Below, one piece after another: positions 10,494 to 21,807 of a stretch of 64,000 nucleotides of DNA. The notes beneath the pieces are model-generated. The model was given only the letters and a program-made list of their open reading frames with translations, had not been told where the DNA came from and did not search any database. Positions within the stretch are counted from its first letter, which is position 1; each line of letters starts with the position of its first letter. This DNA comes from Acetivibrio alkalicellulosi (GTDB lineage Bacteria > Bacillota > Clostridia > Acetivibrionales > Acetivibrionaceae): positions 251,253 through 315,252 of the forward strand of contig VLTH01000002.1 in the NCBI GenBank assembly GCA_008125075.1. Reading direction: 5' to 3'. The position numbers were made by a program, and so were the translations under genes.

Positions 10494-11327
10494 CTAAGCC
10501 TCCTTTTTATTTTTTTTTCCCACACCATTTACTAAAAACTGTTGAACCATTTGAAATAAATTACCAACAGTCCAATACAGTCCTAATCCTGCTGGAAACT
10601 GAAATGAAAAAAAGAATGTTAAAAAAGGTGCCACCAACATCATATTTTTTTGCATAGCTGCATTCGGATCATCTTTTTTGTCTTTTTTATCATTTTTTGA
10701 TCTCATAGCTGTCATCATTTTTGAAGAAAAATACGTTGTAATTGCTGCTATTACTGATATTAAAAACAAAGGCAAATATATTCTCATAGTATCTGTTCCA
10801 AATATTATTTCAGGTCTCCAAGTTGGAACTAAACCAAGATTAACACCTAAAAAACTTAAATCCATTATTCCATGAAAACTAACAGCAGATAATTCTTCAT
10901 ATCCTCTAATTAATATATCCTCAGGAACTTTTGATATTAAATCTGTAATAGTTTCACTATCATATCCTCTTAGCATATATGTCAAAGGCCTTCTTATAAC
11001 AGAAAATAATGATATCATAATTGGCATTTGTATCAAAATAGGTAAACATCCACTCATAGGATTATATTTATGTTCCTGATAAAACTTCATCATTTCCTGA
11101 TTTAATTTTTCTCTATCATTTTTATATTTCTTCTGAATTTCCTGCATTTGTGGTTGTAATTCCTGCATTCTTGCCGATGACTTAATTTGTTTTAAAGCCA
11201 AAGGTAACATTAAAAATCTAGTAGTTATTGCAAAAATAATTAATGCAACTCCATAATTATTATTTGCTATATTTTCATAAATAAAAAATAATATTCGTCC
11301 AAAAAACGTAGGTATAGCAGTAAACAT
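10494..11327 (-). CDS. yidC: Membrane protein insertase YidC / SpoIIIJ
   Basis: Inserts and folds proteins in the cytoplasmic membrane, alone or with SecYEG. In spore formers the SpoIIIJ paralogue is needed for forespore signalling. The 277-residue protein has the conserved YidC core: an N-terminal membrane segment, the cytoplasmic coiled hairpin (QELQPQMQEIQKKYKNDREK), the NPMSGCLPILIQMPI membrane segment, a further pair of membrane segments and a basic tail. The groove arginine is in TTRFLMLPLAL. Unlike most Gram-positive YidC proteins no lipoprotein signal with cysteine is visible; the protein starts almost directly with a membrane helix. Confidence 0.93.
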   Translation of the reverse strand: MFTAIPTFFGRILFFIYENIANNNYGVALIIFAITTRFLMLPLALKQIKSSARMQELQPQMQEIQKKYKNDREKLNQEMMKFYQEHKYNPMSGCLPILIQMPIMISLFSVIRRPLTYMLRGYDSETITDLISKVPEDILIRGYEELSAVSFHGIMDLSFLGVNLGLVPTWRPEIIFGTDTMRIYLPLFLISVIAAITTYFSSKMMTAMRSKNDKKDKKDDPNAAMQKNMMLVAPFLTFFFSFQFPAGLGLYWTVGNLFQMVQQFLVNGVGKKNKKEA

Positions 11328-11361
11328 TTTCCTTTTTTCCCCTCTGTTTTATATAATCTTA

Positions 11362-11511
11362 TTTCTGAAAAATACTTTTCAGAATTGACCTTTTGATTTA
11401 ATGCCAGTTCTATTTGTTTGCTTCCTAAACATGCACATGCTCAGAGACATTCATTCGCACTATACTTTTCATCTTATTTTGTTGAGCTTTTTGCTCATGA
11501 ATGTCTAATTT
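11362..11511. repeat. R1 repeat copy between yidD and yidC
   Basis: The core 11412-11511 aligns closely with 52797-52900 (TTTGCTTCC/GCAAACATGCAC, CAGAGACATTCATT, ATCTTAT-TTGTT, GAATGTCTAA). Just before it is the palindrome TTCTGAAAAATACTTTTCAGAA (11363-11384), which matches the end motif of the complete copy at 4144. Confidence 0.6.
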
Positions 11512-11517
11512 TAAAAA

Positions 11518-11733
11518 CTAAGCTGGATCATATCCTCCAGGATGAAATGGATTACATTTTAATATCCTTTTAACTGATTTTATAACACCTAAAAATATAC
11601 CATATTTTATAATTGAATCCACCGCATACTGGGAGCATGTTGGATAAAACCTGCAACATGGCATAATTTTAAGTGGAGATATCCATTTTTGATACAACTT
11701 TATTGGCAATATAAAAATCTTTCTTAATTCCAT
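11518..11733 (-). CDS. yidD: Membrane protein insertion efficiency factor YidD
   Basis: Small membrane-associated protein that helps YidC-dependent insertion. The 71 residues have the family signature: YQKWISPLKIMPCCRFYPTCSQYA with its cysteines, then the NPFHPGGYDP end. It lies 18 bp after rnpA and ahead of yidC, the standard order. Confidence 0.95.
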   Translation of the reverse strand: MELRKIFILPIKLYQKWISPLKIMPCCRFYPTCSQYAVDSIIKYGIFLGVIKSVKRILKCNPFHPGGYDPA

Positions 11734-11751
11734 AGTTCTTACCTTTTTTAC

Positions 11752-12090
11752 TTACTGTATTATCATATTCAATTTTTTAAGGAGGAATGTTAATTCCTTC
11801 TTAATTTCTAAAAATTCAGGTGTTGCATCAGTTTTTCTCGCAACAATAACAATATCATAACCATTTTTTATGATATCTTCTTTTTTTCTATAGTTTTCCT
11901 TAATAAGTCTTCTCACTCTGTTTCTTTTTATACTTTTACCAAATTTCTTGCTTGTAGTTATTCCTAACCTATTATAATTATATTTATTTTTAATAACGTA
12001 TAATACCATTAATTGCCCAGCAAAAAATTTGGCTTTTTTATAAACTTTAAGAAATTCATAATTTTTTTTTAGTGAAACAGTATGTTTCAT
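11752..12090 (-). CDS. rnpA: Ribonuclease P protein component
   Basis: Basic protein subunit that binds the RNase P RNA and the 5' leader of precursor tRNA. It has the family motif KRNRVRRLIKENYR (about residues 57-70), and the FKNYEF-like start is seen as KKNYEFLKVYKK. The second of two adjacent ATG codons (12090, 112 residues) is better spaced from AGGAG; the first ATG (12093) leaves only 2 bases. It follows rpmH by 57 bp. Confidence 0.94.
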   Translation of the reverse strand: MKHTVSLKKNYEFLKVYKKAKFFAGQLMVLYVIKNKYNYNRLGITTSKKFGKSIKRNRVRRLIKENYRKKEDIIKNGYDIVIVARKTDATPEFLEIKKELTFLLKKLNMIIQ

Positions 12091-12147
12091 CATATCTCCT
12101 ACACAGTAATTTTATAATTTAAATAAAAAGACCACATTTATGCGGTC

Positions 12148-12282
12148 TTACGCTGAAAGAACTTTTCTTCCTTTTAATCTACGCCTTCTCAGCACTTTTC
12201 TTCCATTTGATGTCTTCATTCTTTTTCTAAAGCCATGTTCTTTTTTTCTTTGTCTTTTTTTTGGCTGATATGTTCTAATCAT
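12148..12282 (-). CDS. rpmH: 50S ribosomal protein L34
   Basis: Large-subunit ribosomal protein L34, 44 residues, with the canonical start [20 protein letters not shown] and end [12 protein letters not shown]. The reading frame is open for a further 17 codons upstream, but GGAGGTG directly before the ATG at 12282 and family length fix the start. It is the first gene of the leftward operon, expressed from the promoter at 12405-12434. Confidence 0.97.
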   Translation of the reverse strand: MIRTYQPKKRQRKKEHGFRKRMKTSNGRKVLRRRRLKGRKVLSA

Positions 12283-12404
12283 ATTCAACACCTCCATTCC
12301 ATTTCTTTTAAAACTTATTATATTAAAATTCATTATTACTTAAAATATAATATTAATATAAGACAGTAATCCTATTATATAATTATTTTTAAAATAACGT
12401 ATCA

Positions 12405-12434
12405 ATTATATATTAAATCATTATTTAATGTCAA
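12405..12434 (-). promoter_or_regulatory. rpmH operon promoter
   Basis: Minus strand: -35 TTGACA (12429-12434), 18-bp spacer, -10 TATAAT (12405-12410). It fires leftward into rpmH-rnpA-yidD-yidC-jag from the edge of the origin region. Confidence 0.75.
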
Positions 12435-12465
12435 GAAACTATACAAATAAAATTTTATTATTTTT

Positions 12466-12793
12466 TGTGGATAATCTTTATTTTTTATGTTGAATATTAT
12501 ATAAAAGTCTGATAATATAGTTAATACCTGTTGATAACTTGTTAATTATCAACAGAAATATGTTGATAATATGTTAATACAACTTTATAATTATTATTTA
12601 ATTAATATATATTTGCCACTTAGTATATGCTATATTTTCCTAGTATATACTATTCTTAGTTAGGGTTTTGTATTTATAAATAATAAAATTATACGAATTA
12701 CATTAAATATGCTTAAATAATCTTAAAATTGTCAAAGATTTATATTATAAGTTTTAATTAATTATTATATGTTTAATAACTAAACTTATGATT
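12466..12793. other. oriC left part: DnaA box cluster upstream of dnaA
   Basis: Four DnaA boxes: a perfect TTATCCACA on the minus strand (12466-12474), TTATCAACA on minus (12529-12537), on plus (12546-12554) and on minus (12561-12569). They sit in extremely AT-rich DNA between rpmH and dnaA, the usual origin site in Bacillota. The dnaA promoter is probably in the same region, but I could not pick a single convincing one. Confidence 0.85.
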
Positions 12794-12894
12794 TAGGAAT
12801 GTCTTAATATTACCTCCACTTTTCGCTTAGCCTATTTTTCTTAAAATAAGGCATGGATGAAATAGTATTGAAAGTTATATTTTCAACATTCCTA
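12794..12894. repeat. R4 repeat, complete inverted-repeat copy
   Basis: About 100 bp whose two ends are inverted copies of TAGGAATGT(T)...AATATTACCT. The right end (12856-12894, minus) matches single copies at 26101-26139 and 46345-46384. Immediately after it is the palindrome CTATTCT...AGAATAG (12897-12923), the end motif of R1. It lies inside the origin region, between the boxes and dnaA. Confidence 0.55.
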
Positions 12895-13103
12895 GACTAT
12901 TCTGATAATGCTTTATAGAATAGAAACTTTTGATTTTATGTTCGTGCAATTTTTTTACTACCGCAAACATACAAATGCGCAACGACATTTAAAATCTTTT
13001 TTTGATGTGGTCTTATATAGTTATTTATATTTAGTTGTTATTACTAAAATTACTTTTTTATCAATATGTTTAATTTTTATTTTTGATATTTTGGAGGAGT
13101 TTT

Positions 13104-14447
13104 ATGAGTGTTGAATTAAACAATATTTGGGAGAGAGCTTTAAGTTTACTAAAAGAAGAGCTTACCGAAATAAGTTTTAATACTTGGATTAAAACTATTG
13201 ATCCTGTAAACATTAGTTCTAATATTATAAATCTTGCTGTACCTGCAAACTTTAATAAAGGTATATTAGAATCTAGATATCAGGATCTTATTAAAAATGC
13301 TATAAAACAAATTACTTTTAAAGAATATGTAATTAAATTTATTGTTCCATCAGAAGAAAATATACAAAGTTTAAATGAAAAAAAAGAAAGTAAAAATGCT
13401 ACTGAAGAAATAACTGGATCTATTTTGAATCCAAAGTATACATTTGATACTTTTGTAATAGGAAATAGTAACAGATTTGCTCATGCAGCTGCTTTAGCTG
13501 TATCTGAAGCACCAGCTAAAGCATACAATCCATTATTTATATATGGTGGCGTTGGTCTTGGTAAAACTCACTTAATGCATGCAATTGGTCATTTTATTTT
13601 AAGTCAGAATTCTTCAATGAAAGTTTTATATGTTTCATCTGAAAAATTTACAAATGAATTGATAAATGCAATCAAGGACGATAAAAATGAAGAATTCAGA
13701 GGTAAGTATAGAAATATAGACATACTTCTTATTGATGATATTCAATTTATTGCTGGAAAAGAAAGAACACAGGAAGAATTCTTTCATACTTTTAATGCCC
13801 TTTATGAAGCAAACAAACAAATAATTATATCCAGTGATAAACCTCCTAAAGATATAAAAACTTTAGAAGAACGTTTAAAATCAAGATTTGAATGGGGACT
13901 TATTGCTGACATGCAAGCTCCTGATCTTGAGACTAGAATAGCAATATTAAGAAAAAAAGCACAACTTGAAAGCCTTGATGTACCAAATGATGTAATGGTA
14001 TTTATTGCTGACAAAATTGCATCAAACATAAGAGAACTTGAAGGAGCACTAAACAGAGTTATTGCTTTCGCTTCTCTGACAGAGAACGAAATTTCTATAG
14101 ATCTTGCCAATGAAGCACTAAAAGATATTTTATCAGCTAATAAGGTTAGAGTAATAAATTGTTCCACCATCCAAGCTGTAGTAGCTAGGTACTTTGATAT
14201 AAAAAAGGAAGATTTTAAATCAAAAAAAAGAACAAGAGATATTGCCTTTCCAAGACAAATTGCTATGTTTTTATGCAGGGAACTAACCGATATGTCTCTG
14301 CCTAAAATAGGAGACGAGTTTGGGGGAAGGGATCATACTACAGTTATACATGCATATGAAAAAATTCGAGAAGAAATTGATTCTAGTTCAGAAACAAGGA
14401 GATCTATAAATGAAATCAAAGATAGTCTATTAGGTAAAGCAAACTAG
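13104..14447 (+). CDS. dnaA: Chromosomal replication initiator protein DnaA
   Basis: AAA+ ATPase that binds DnaA boxes and melts the origin. The 447 residues have domain I ([24 protein letters not shown]), a short linker, the AAA+ domain with Walker [10 protein letters not shown] (148-156) and Walker [11 protein letters not shown], and the C-terminal box-binding domain with the signature [13 protein letters not shown] start at 13104, not the upstream in-frame ATG, because GGAGGAG is 7-8 bases before it and the protein then begins as the family does. DnaA boxes on both sides suggest autoregulation. Confidence 0.97.
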   Translation: MSVELNNIWERALSLLKEELTEISFNTWIKTIDPVNISSNIINLAVPANFNKGILESRYQDLIKNAIKQITFKEYVIKFIVPSEENIQSLNEKKESKNATEEITGSILNPKYTFDTFVIGNSNRFAHAAALAVSEAPAKAYNPLFIYGGVGLGKTHLMHAIGHFILSQNSSMKVLYVSSEKFTNELINAIKDDKNEEFRGKYRNIDILLIDDIQFIAGKERTQEEFFHTFNALYEANKQIIISSDKPPKDIKTLEERLKSRFEWGLIADMQAPDLETRIAILRKKAQLESLDVPNDVMVFIADKIASNIRELEGALNRVIAFASLTENEISIDLANEALKDILSANKVRVINCSTIQAVVARYFDIKKEDFKSKKRTRDIAFPRQIAMFLCRELTDMSLPKIGDEFGGRDHTTVIHAYEKIREEIDSSSETRRSINEIKDSLLGKAN

Positions 14448-14448
14448 A

Positions 14449-14545
14449 CATTCATAAGAATTAATAACACAAGGATAGGATTAAACTTATAATGGACATA
14501 AATACATCCTAAATGATATACATGTTTGCATAAGCAAAATTTTTT
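14449..14545 (-). repeat. R1 repeat, diverged copy between dnaA and dnaN
   Basis: On the minus strand it begins TTTTGCTTATGCAAACATGTA and ends TTCTTATGAATGTCT, matching both ends of the R1 core at 11412-11511. The middle has diverged. It abuts the dnaA stop codon. Confidence 0.45.
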
Positions 14546-14556
14546 TAAAAACATAC

Positions 14557-14724
14557 TTATCAACAAAAATTGTTAGTATGGGGACAATTTCATATGTATT
14601 AAATGTGTATAATTAAATTAAAGTTTTATCAGTCTAAAAACTGTTGATTTTAAAGACAAATTATCTACATATTAATAACACCTTCAAAGTGTTCATTTTT
14701 AAAGTCTTAAATGAGTTATACACA
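14557..14724 (+). other. oriC right part: DnaA boxes between dnaA and dnaN
   Basis: Three plus-strand boxes: TTATCAACA (14557-14565), TTATCTACA (14661-14669) and TTATACACA (14716-14724), in AT-rich DNA before dnaN. Together with the cluster upstream of dnaA this gives a bipartite origin like that of Bacillus subtilis, where the unwinding element is in the dnaA-dnaN gap. The T/A run at 14757-14775 is a candidate unwinding site, by inference. Confidence 0.8.
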
Positions 14725-14799
14725 TAACTAACAACACTTATTACTATTGTTACTGATTTTATATTATATTATTTAAAAAGAAGGAGGACCTTTTTTACT

Positions 14800-15900
14800 A
14801 TGAAAATTATAAGTTCAAAAGATAATTTGTTGGACGGTATAAATATTGTTCAGAAAGCTGTATCAAGTAAAAATAATGTATCTTTGTTAGATGGGATACT
14901 CCTCGAAGCAGGAGATATATTTAAAATGACTGGAAATGATCTAGAAATAGGAATTGAATGTATAGTAGAATCTGATATAAGAAAAAAGGGTTCTGTTGTT
15001 ATAAATTCAAAAATGTTAGGTGAAATAATAAGAAGGATGCCCGAATCTGAAGTAATGATTGAAATGTTAGAAAATTATGATGTAATAATTGAATGTGAGA
15101 ATTCTCATTTTAAAATAAAGGGAAATCCAGCAGATGATTATCCCTCTTTACCTAAAATTGAAGCAGAGCAGTCCTTTAAAATAAGTCAAAAAATAGCAAA
15201 AGAAATGATAAGACAAACAATATTTGCAGTTGGTGTAGATGAAAATAGAAAAATATTAATGGGTTCACTAATTGAAAGTATGGAAAACGAAATAAACTTT
15301 GTTTCCATTGATGGATTTAGAATGGCAATGAGAAAAAGAAAAGAAGACATTCAAAACACAAATTTTAAGGTTGTTGTACCAGGCAAAACTCTAAGTGAAA
15401 TATCAAAAATATTACAGCCAGTTGATAATGAAATAGAAATATTTAGTACTAAAAACCAAATTCTTTTTAAAATTAATAATTGTATGGTAATGTCAAGGCT
15501 TTTAGAAGGAGAGTATTTAAATTACAGAAGTATTATTCCTGATGAATATGAAACAAAAGTAAAAGTAAATAAAAAAGAGATACTATCAAGTATAGAAAGA
15601 GCATCTTTAATTTCCGATGATGAAAAGAGGTATCCAGTTAAATTTGAAGTTATAGATGATACCATAATTATATCATCTAAGACAGAAATTGGAGATGTAA
15701 GAGATGAAATAACAGTAGAAACAGAGGGAAAAAATATAGAGATAGGTTTTAATCCAAAATATTTTATTGAGGCTTTAAAAGCTATAGAAGATGAAGAAAT
15801 ATATATTTTCTTTAACTCAGATATAGGACCTTGTACAATAAGACCTTTAGATAGTGACGAATTTGCTTACATGATTTTACCTGTAAGAATTAAAAATTAG
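14800..15900 (+). CDS. dnaN: DNA polymerase III sliding clamp (beta subunit)
   Basis: Ring-shaped processivity clamp of the replicative polymerase. The 366 residues are full length and contain three repeats of the clamp fold. Recognisable segments include the RRMPESEVMIE start of repeat 1, KGNPADDYPSLP, VDGF-type SIDGFRMAMRK in repeat 2 and the end YMILPVRIKN. AAGGAGGACC precedes the start. It is followed by rlbA and recF in one operon. Confidence 0.97.
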   Translation: MKIISSKDNLLDGINIVQKAVSSKNNVSLLDGILLEAGDIFKMTGNDLEIGIECIVESDIRKKGSVVINSKMLGEIIRRMPESEVMIEMLENYDVIIECENSHFKIKGNPADDYPSLPKIEAEQSFKISQKIAKEMIRQTIFAVGVDENRKILMGSLIESMENEINFVSIDGFRMAMRKRKEDIQNTNFKVVVPGKTLSEISKILQPVDNEIEIFSTKNQILFKINNCMVMSRLLEGEYLNYRSIIPDEYETKVKVNKKEILSSIERASLISDDEKRYPVKFEVIDDTIIISSKTEIGDVRDEITVETEGKNIEIGFNPKYFIEALKAIEDEEIYIFFNSDIGPCTIRPLDSDEFAYMILPVRIKN

Positions 15901-15915
15901 AACAGAGGATAAAAT

Positions 15916-16137
15916 ATGAAAACTATAAAAATAAATACAGAATTTATTAAGCTTGATCAATTTTTAAAATGGGCAGATGTTGTTCCAACTGGAACAGAGT
16001 CAAGAATTATAATAAGTGAGGGTCAAGTTAAAGTTAATGGCGAAGTTGAAGTTAGAAGAGGAAAAAAACTTAGAGACAAGGATGTTGTAGAAATTGATGA
16101 TCAAAAGTATGTTATAGAAGTTTCTACCGGAGGATAG
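15916..16137 (+). CDS. rlbA: S4-domain ribosome maturation protein (YaaA / RlbA)
   Basis: A 73-residue protein made of one S4 RNA-binding fold (FIKLDQFLKWADVVPTG...GQVKVNGEVEVRRGKKLRDKDVVEI). The family, known as YaaA or RlbA, is found between dnaN and recF in Bacillota and is linked to ribosome assembly. It sits 15 bp after dnaN and just ahead of recF. Confidence 0.9.
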   Translation: MKTIKINTEFIKLDQFLKWADVVPTGTESRIIISEGQVKVNGEVEVRRGKKLRDKDVVEIDDQKYVIEVSTGG

Positions 16138-16141
16138 AAGT

Positions 16142-17251
16142 TTGCACATAGAAGAATTAGAATTAGAGAATTTTAGAAATTATAAAAGTGTTAAAACCTC
16201 TTTCTCAAATAAAATAAATGTTATTTATGGGGAAAATGCACAAGGAAAGACAAACATAATAGAGTCTATTTTTTTATGTGCATCAGGTCGTTCACATAGA
16301 ACGTCAAAAGACGCCGAACTCGTAAATGTAAATAGTAATAATTTTAATGTTAAAATAATTATTAACAAAAATAATGAAAAAAAGTTAATTGATTATCAAT
16401 ATAAATCAGGAAAAAAAGTAATTATGATTAATGAAATACCTGTTAAGAAAATAGGAAATCTAATGGGTAATTTATTAGCTGTTATTTTTTCTCCAGAAGA
16501 TATTTTAATTATTAAAGAGGGGCCTTCTTTAAGAAGAAGATTTATTGATATAACAATAAGTCAGTTACAGCCATCATATTTTTATAATTTACAACAATAC
16601 AATAAAATTTTAATTCAAAGAAATAATTTATTAAAAGAAATACAGAAAAACAAAAGCTTGATTGAGACTATGGAAATATGGGATGAAAAAATATCAGAAG
16701 TAGGATCTAGAATAGTAGTAGCAAGAAATAAATTTTTAAAAAATTTAAATAAAATATCAAAGATAAAACATTATAAATTAACTAATAATTGTGAAGAATT
16801 AGAAATACAGTACAAAACAAATATTGAAGAAAAAAAATTTGATAGTATTGACCTTATAGAAAAAGAAATGATAGAGAAGTTAAAAAGAATTAGAAATATT
16901 GAATTAAAAAGATGTGTGACACTAATTGGACCTCATAGAGATGATTATGAAATTATCTTAAACGGAATGAAATTAAAAAACTTTGGTTCACAAGGTCAAC
17001 AGAGAACAGCAATATTATCATTAAAACTATCTGAAATAGAAATAATTAAGAATGAAACTGATGATTATCCAGTGTTGCTATTAGATGATGTTATGTCTGA
17101 ATTAGATAAAAAAAGAAGAGAGTTTTTATTAGATAGTATACAAGATATTCAAGTATTTATTACTTGCACAGAAAAGGATTTTTTTAGTAAAAATGAATTT
17201 AATGATATACTGTATTTAAATATACAAGAAGGAAATTTATATAAAATATAA
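16142..17251 (+). CDS. recF: DNA replication and repair protein RecF
   Basis: SMC-like ATPase that with RecO and RecR loads RecA on gapped DNA. The 369 residues show Walker A GENAQGKTN (about 31-39), the signature motif FGSQGQQRTA and Walker B LLLDDVMSELD. The start is TTG, preceded by GGAGGA and only 4 bp after rlbA. C-terminal D-loop EKD is present. Full length. Confidence 0.96.
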   Translation: MHIEELELENFRNYKSVKTSFSNKINVIYGENAQGKTNIIESIFLCASGRSHRTSKDAELVNVNSNNFNVKIIINKNNEKKLIDYQYKSGKKVIMINEIPVKKIGNLMGNLLAVIFSPEDILIIKEGPSLRRRFIDITISQLQPSYFYNLQQYNKILIQRNNLLKEIQKNKSLIETMEIWDEKISEVGSRIVVARNKFLKNLNKISKIKHYKLTNNCEELEIQYKTNIEEKKFDSIDLIEKEMIEKLKRIRNIELKRCVTLIGPHRDDYEIILNGMKLKNFGSQGQQRTAILSLKLSEIEIIKNETDDYPVLLLDDVMSELDKKRREFLLDSIQDIQVFITCTEKDFFSKNEFNDILYLNIQEGNLYKI

Positions 17252-17550
17252 TATTTTAATGTTTCAAATAGAAATCAGATTTTTAGAAATGATAAAAATA
17301 TAAATAAGATATAACAATAAAATATATTAGTAATAAAAGGTAATTTACCACTGTATTAAGCAAGTTTTAATAAGAATAAACACGGGGCTTTAGATAGATA
17401 GACTAATAAATTTGAAGATTATAAGAATTAATATAACTTATAGTAGGTAGATTATTAGAATATGATAAAAAAAAATTTGCAGTTTGATAATAATTTGGAT
17501 AGAATATAAGTTGAGTTAAATCGTTTAAATAAAGATAAAATTAAGAGATT

Positions 17551-17622
17551 CAGTTGGAGACTCTACGTAACCTAAAGATTATAAGATAAACTCCACTATA
17601 TTGAAGGTGGAGCATTAAATAT
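17551..17622 (+). repeat. R3 repeat copy in the recF-remB gap
   Basis: Contains CAGTTGGAGACTC, ATTATAAGA and CTCCACTATATTGAAGGTGGAGC, aligning with copies at 24651, 43624 and 53672. The rest of the recF-remB gap (17252-17550) is AT-rich with no ORF or other clear signal. Confidence 0.55.
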
Positions 17623-17646
17623 GAAATATTGATACGGAGGAATTAA

Positions 17647-17934
17647 ATGTTTTTGCATATTGGTGGTGAATATGTTGTACCCATTAAAAATATTATTGCA
17701 ATTATGGATTTAGAAACAACAACATTATCAAAAGATACAAAAGAATTTTTAAAAATAGCTGAGGAAGAGGGTTTTATAAAAGGTATATCAAATGATATTC
17801 CAAAGTCATTTATAATTACAGAAATTGATAAGAAGAGTAAGATATATCTTTCTCCTATTTCTTCTGTTACATTACAAAAAAGAGCAGGATTTATAAATGG
17901 AATTTCAAATTGCTTAAAGCATAGGAATTTATAA
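17647..17934 (+). CDS. remB: Extracellular matrix regulator RemB (DUF370)
   Basis: Small DNA-binding protein of the RemA/RemB (DUF370) family; in B. subtilis it supports matrix gene expression. The 95 residues begin MFLHIGGEYVVPIKNIIAI, the family signature. It lies between recF and gyrB, the expected place, after a TACGGAGGAATTAA site. Confidence 0.9.
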   Translation: MFLHIGGEYVVPIKNIIAIMDLETTTLSKDTKEFLKIAEEEGFIKGISNDIPKSFIITEIDKKSKIYLSPISSVTLQKRAGFINGISNCLKHRNL

Positions 17935-18009
17935 AAATACAATTTATTTAAAATTCTTATAAAAATAAAAAATAGGTAAGTTAATTATATTAAAATAAAT
18001 TGTATTTAA

Positions 18010-19950
<1,941 letters not shown>

Positions 19951-20080
19951 ATTATAGAAATTATAATTATTTTTTTAAAGGTAATTAATATTTTTTCAGA
20001 TGTAGAATATAATCTACCTGAGTATTATAATTGGAAATCCACTGTTTAAAAGATGAAATTGTTAAATAATTAAGATGCAA

Positions 20081-20117
20081 AAAAGATAATTGTTTCACGT
20101 GAAACAATTATCTTTTT
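20081..20117 (+). terminator. Perfect 36-bp palindrome: gyrB terminator containing a parS site
   Basis: AAAAGATAAT, then TGTTTCACGTGAAACA (20091-20106), then ATTATCTTTT make a perfect palindrome followed by T-rich sequence. The central 16 bp equal the consensus parS centromere bound by Spo0J/ParB. The shape (18-bp stem, U tract) also fits an intrinsic terminator, about 130 bp after gyrB. Both readings are supported by sequence; dual use is inference. Confidence 0.85.
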
Positions 20118-20150
20118 ATTAGAAGTATTAGAGCAGAGTGAAAGATTTAA
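20118..20150 (+). repeat. R2 repeat after the parS palindrome
   Basis: TTAGAAGTATTAGAGCAGAGTGAAAGATTTAAAA is (split here: TTAGAAGTATTAG + AGCAGAGTGAAAGATTT) the reverse complement of the repeat between the por terminators at 60.75 kb. Confidence 0.55.
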
Positions 20151-20527
20151 AAGAGAGGGGGGTTCAATTCACCATATCTTTAATTAGAAGTGTTTGAAGA
20201 AGTGATGGACATAAATGAGAATGAGATTTATGAAACAAAATTTTGACAAAAAATATTTAGGAAAAAATAATTCAATGGGTTGGATATTTATAGATATCTA
20301 TTTGAATTTGACGTTATAATCAAAATAATTCAGGATTAATAAATATTTCTACTCTTATATCTAAATCAAGAACTCCTAAAAAAGATTTATTACGTACAAA
20401 TTTATAATTAGTTCGTATAAATTAGATAAATTAAATTAGAAATTATCATTTAATAAGTAATAGTTATTTACTAGATACTCATAAAATAAGCTAAATTATT
20501 TATTAAAATTAGGATAAATTACATAGA

Positions 20528-20556
20528 TTGCAGGTGACATTTTGATATGATATAAT
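20528..20556 (+). promoter_or_regulatory. Possible parA-parB promoter in the 1.07-kb gyrB-parA gap
   Basis: -35 TTGCAG (20528-20533), 17-bp spacer, -10 TATAAT (20551-20556). If used, it gives a leader of roughly 460 bases before parA, with a hairpin AGTTCC...GGAACT near 20.78-20.81 kb. The rest of 20151-21024 is AT-rich, with no ORF I would support. Confidence 0.4.
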
Positions 20557-21024
20557 ATAAAAACAATGATAAAAGCAGTATTTAAATATATATATTTATA
20601 AAACTAAAATTAATTGATAAAAGTAAAGTTTTATTAGTAATACAAAAGAAATATTAAAAGAACATTAACGTTATATAAGTGATTTATTATTATAACATTT
20701 AATTAATTTAAAATGTAAAAAATAAGTATAATTCATCTATAAAATGTCGCATCAGAAGCTGCAATCATAGTAGTTAAGTTCCGCTGAGATAAACAGAGGA
20801 ACTATATCCTCTAAAAAAATTGCTAAAAAAGCAAACTTTTTGAGAAGAATAGTATATAGAAGTGAAAGATGAAATTACACTAATAGCTTGTGCTGATATA
20901 AAATTAAACATAAACAAAGTTATTTTTAAGATTATCCTATAAAAATTTCAATATTAAAGATTAATAAGAAAAATACTTTTAGAGAAGAATAGTATGTACA
21001 TTAGATGAGACAGGGAGTGGTTTA

Positions 21025-21807
21025 ATGTCAAAAATAATTGCTGTGGCAAATCAAAAAGGTGGAGTAGGTAAGACAACAACTGCAGTAAATTTAAGTTCAT
21101 GTCTTGCATTTAAAGGAAAAAGAGTATTACTATTAGATATAGATCCACAGGGTAATTCAACAAGTGGTTTGGGTGTTGATAAGAAAAAAATAAATAAATC
21201 TACTTATGACGTGTTAATAAATGAAGAAAAAATTGATGAATCACTTGTTAAAACACCAATAGAAAATTTGAAGCTTTGTCCATCTAATATACAACTTGCT
21301 GGTGCAGAAGTAGAATTAGTATCATCTATATCAAGAGAAAATAGATTAAAGAATTCTATATCTCAAATCAAAGATAGTTATGATTTTATAATTATTGATT
21401 GTCCGCCATCTTTAGGATTATTAACATTAAATTCATTAACTGCTGCAAACACTATTCTAGTACCTATTCAATGTGAGTATTATGCCCTTGAAGGGCTTAG
21501 TCAATTAATGGAGACAGTAAAACTAGTGCAAAAGCACCTAAATCACAAATTAGATGTGGAAGGTGTTGTTTTGACAATGTTTGATGCAAGGACAAATTTA
21601 TCTATTCAAGTGGTTGAAGAAGTAAAAAAATATTTTAAGAATAAAGTATATAGAACTGTTATACCAAGGAATGTAAGGCTAAGTGAAGCACCAAGCTATG
21701 GTTTACCAATAATATTATATGATCCAAAATCAAAAGGAGCAGAATGTTATTTAGAGTTAGCAGAAGAAGTAATTGAGTACTCTGAGGAGGAAAATAGGAA
21801 TGAATAA
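21025..21807 (+). CDS. parA: Chromosome partitioning ATPase ParA / Soj
   Basis: Deviant Walker ATPase that with ParB/Spo0J and parS sites segregates origins and, in B. subtilis, modulates DnaA. The 260 residues carry the deviant Walker A motif KGGVGKTT (residues 11-18), Walker A' DIDPQGNSTSGLG and Walker B DFIIIDCPPSLG. Its stop overlaps the parB start. Confidence 0.95.
   Translation: MSKIIAVANQKGGVGKTTTAVNLSSCLAFKGKRVLLLDIDPQGNSTSGLGVDKKKINKSTYDVLINEEKIDESLVKTPIENLKLCPSNIQLAGAEVELVSSISRENRLKNSISQIKDSYDFIIIDCPPSLGLLTLNSLTAANTILVPIQCEYYALEGLSQLMETVKLVQKHLNHKLDVEGVVLTMFDARTNLSIQVVEEVKKYFKNKVYRTVIPRNVRLSEAPSYGLPIILYDPKSKGAECYLELAEEVIEYSEEENRNE

Noticed and set aside
12908-13114. 68-codon ORF upstream of dnaA
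   Set aside because: No ribosome binding site, overlaps dnaA and lies in R1-like and origin sequence; composition is unlike a protein.
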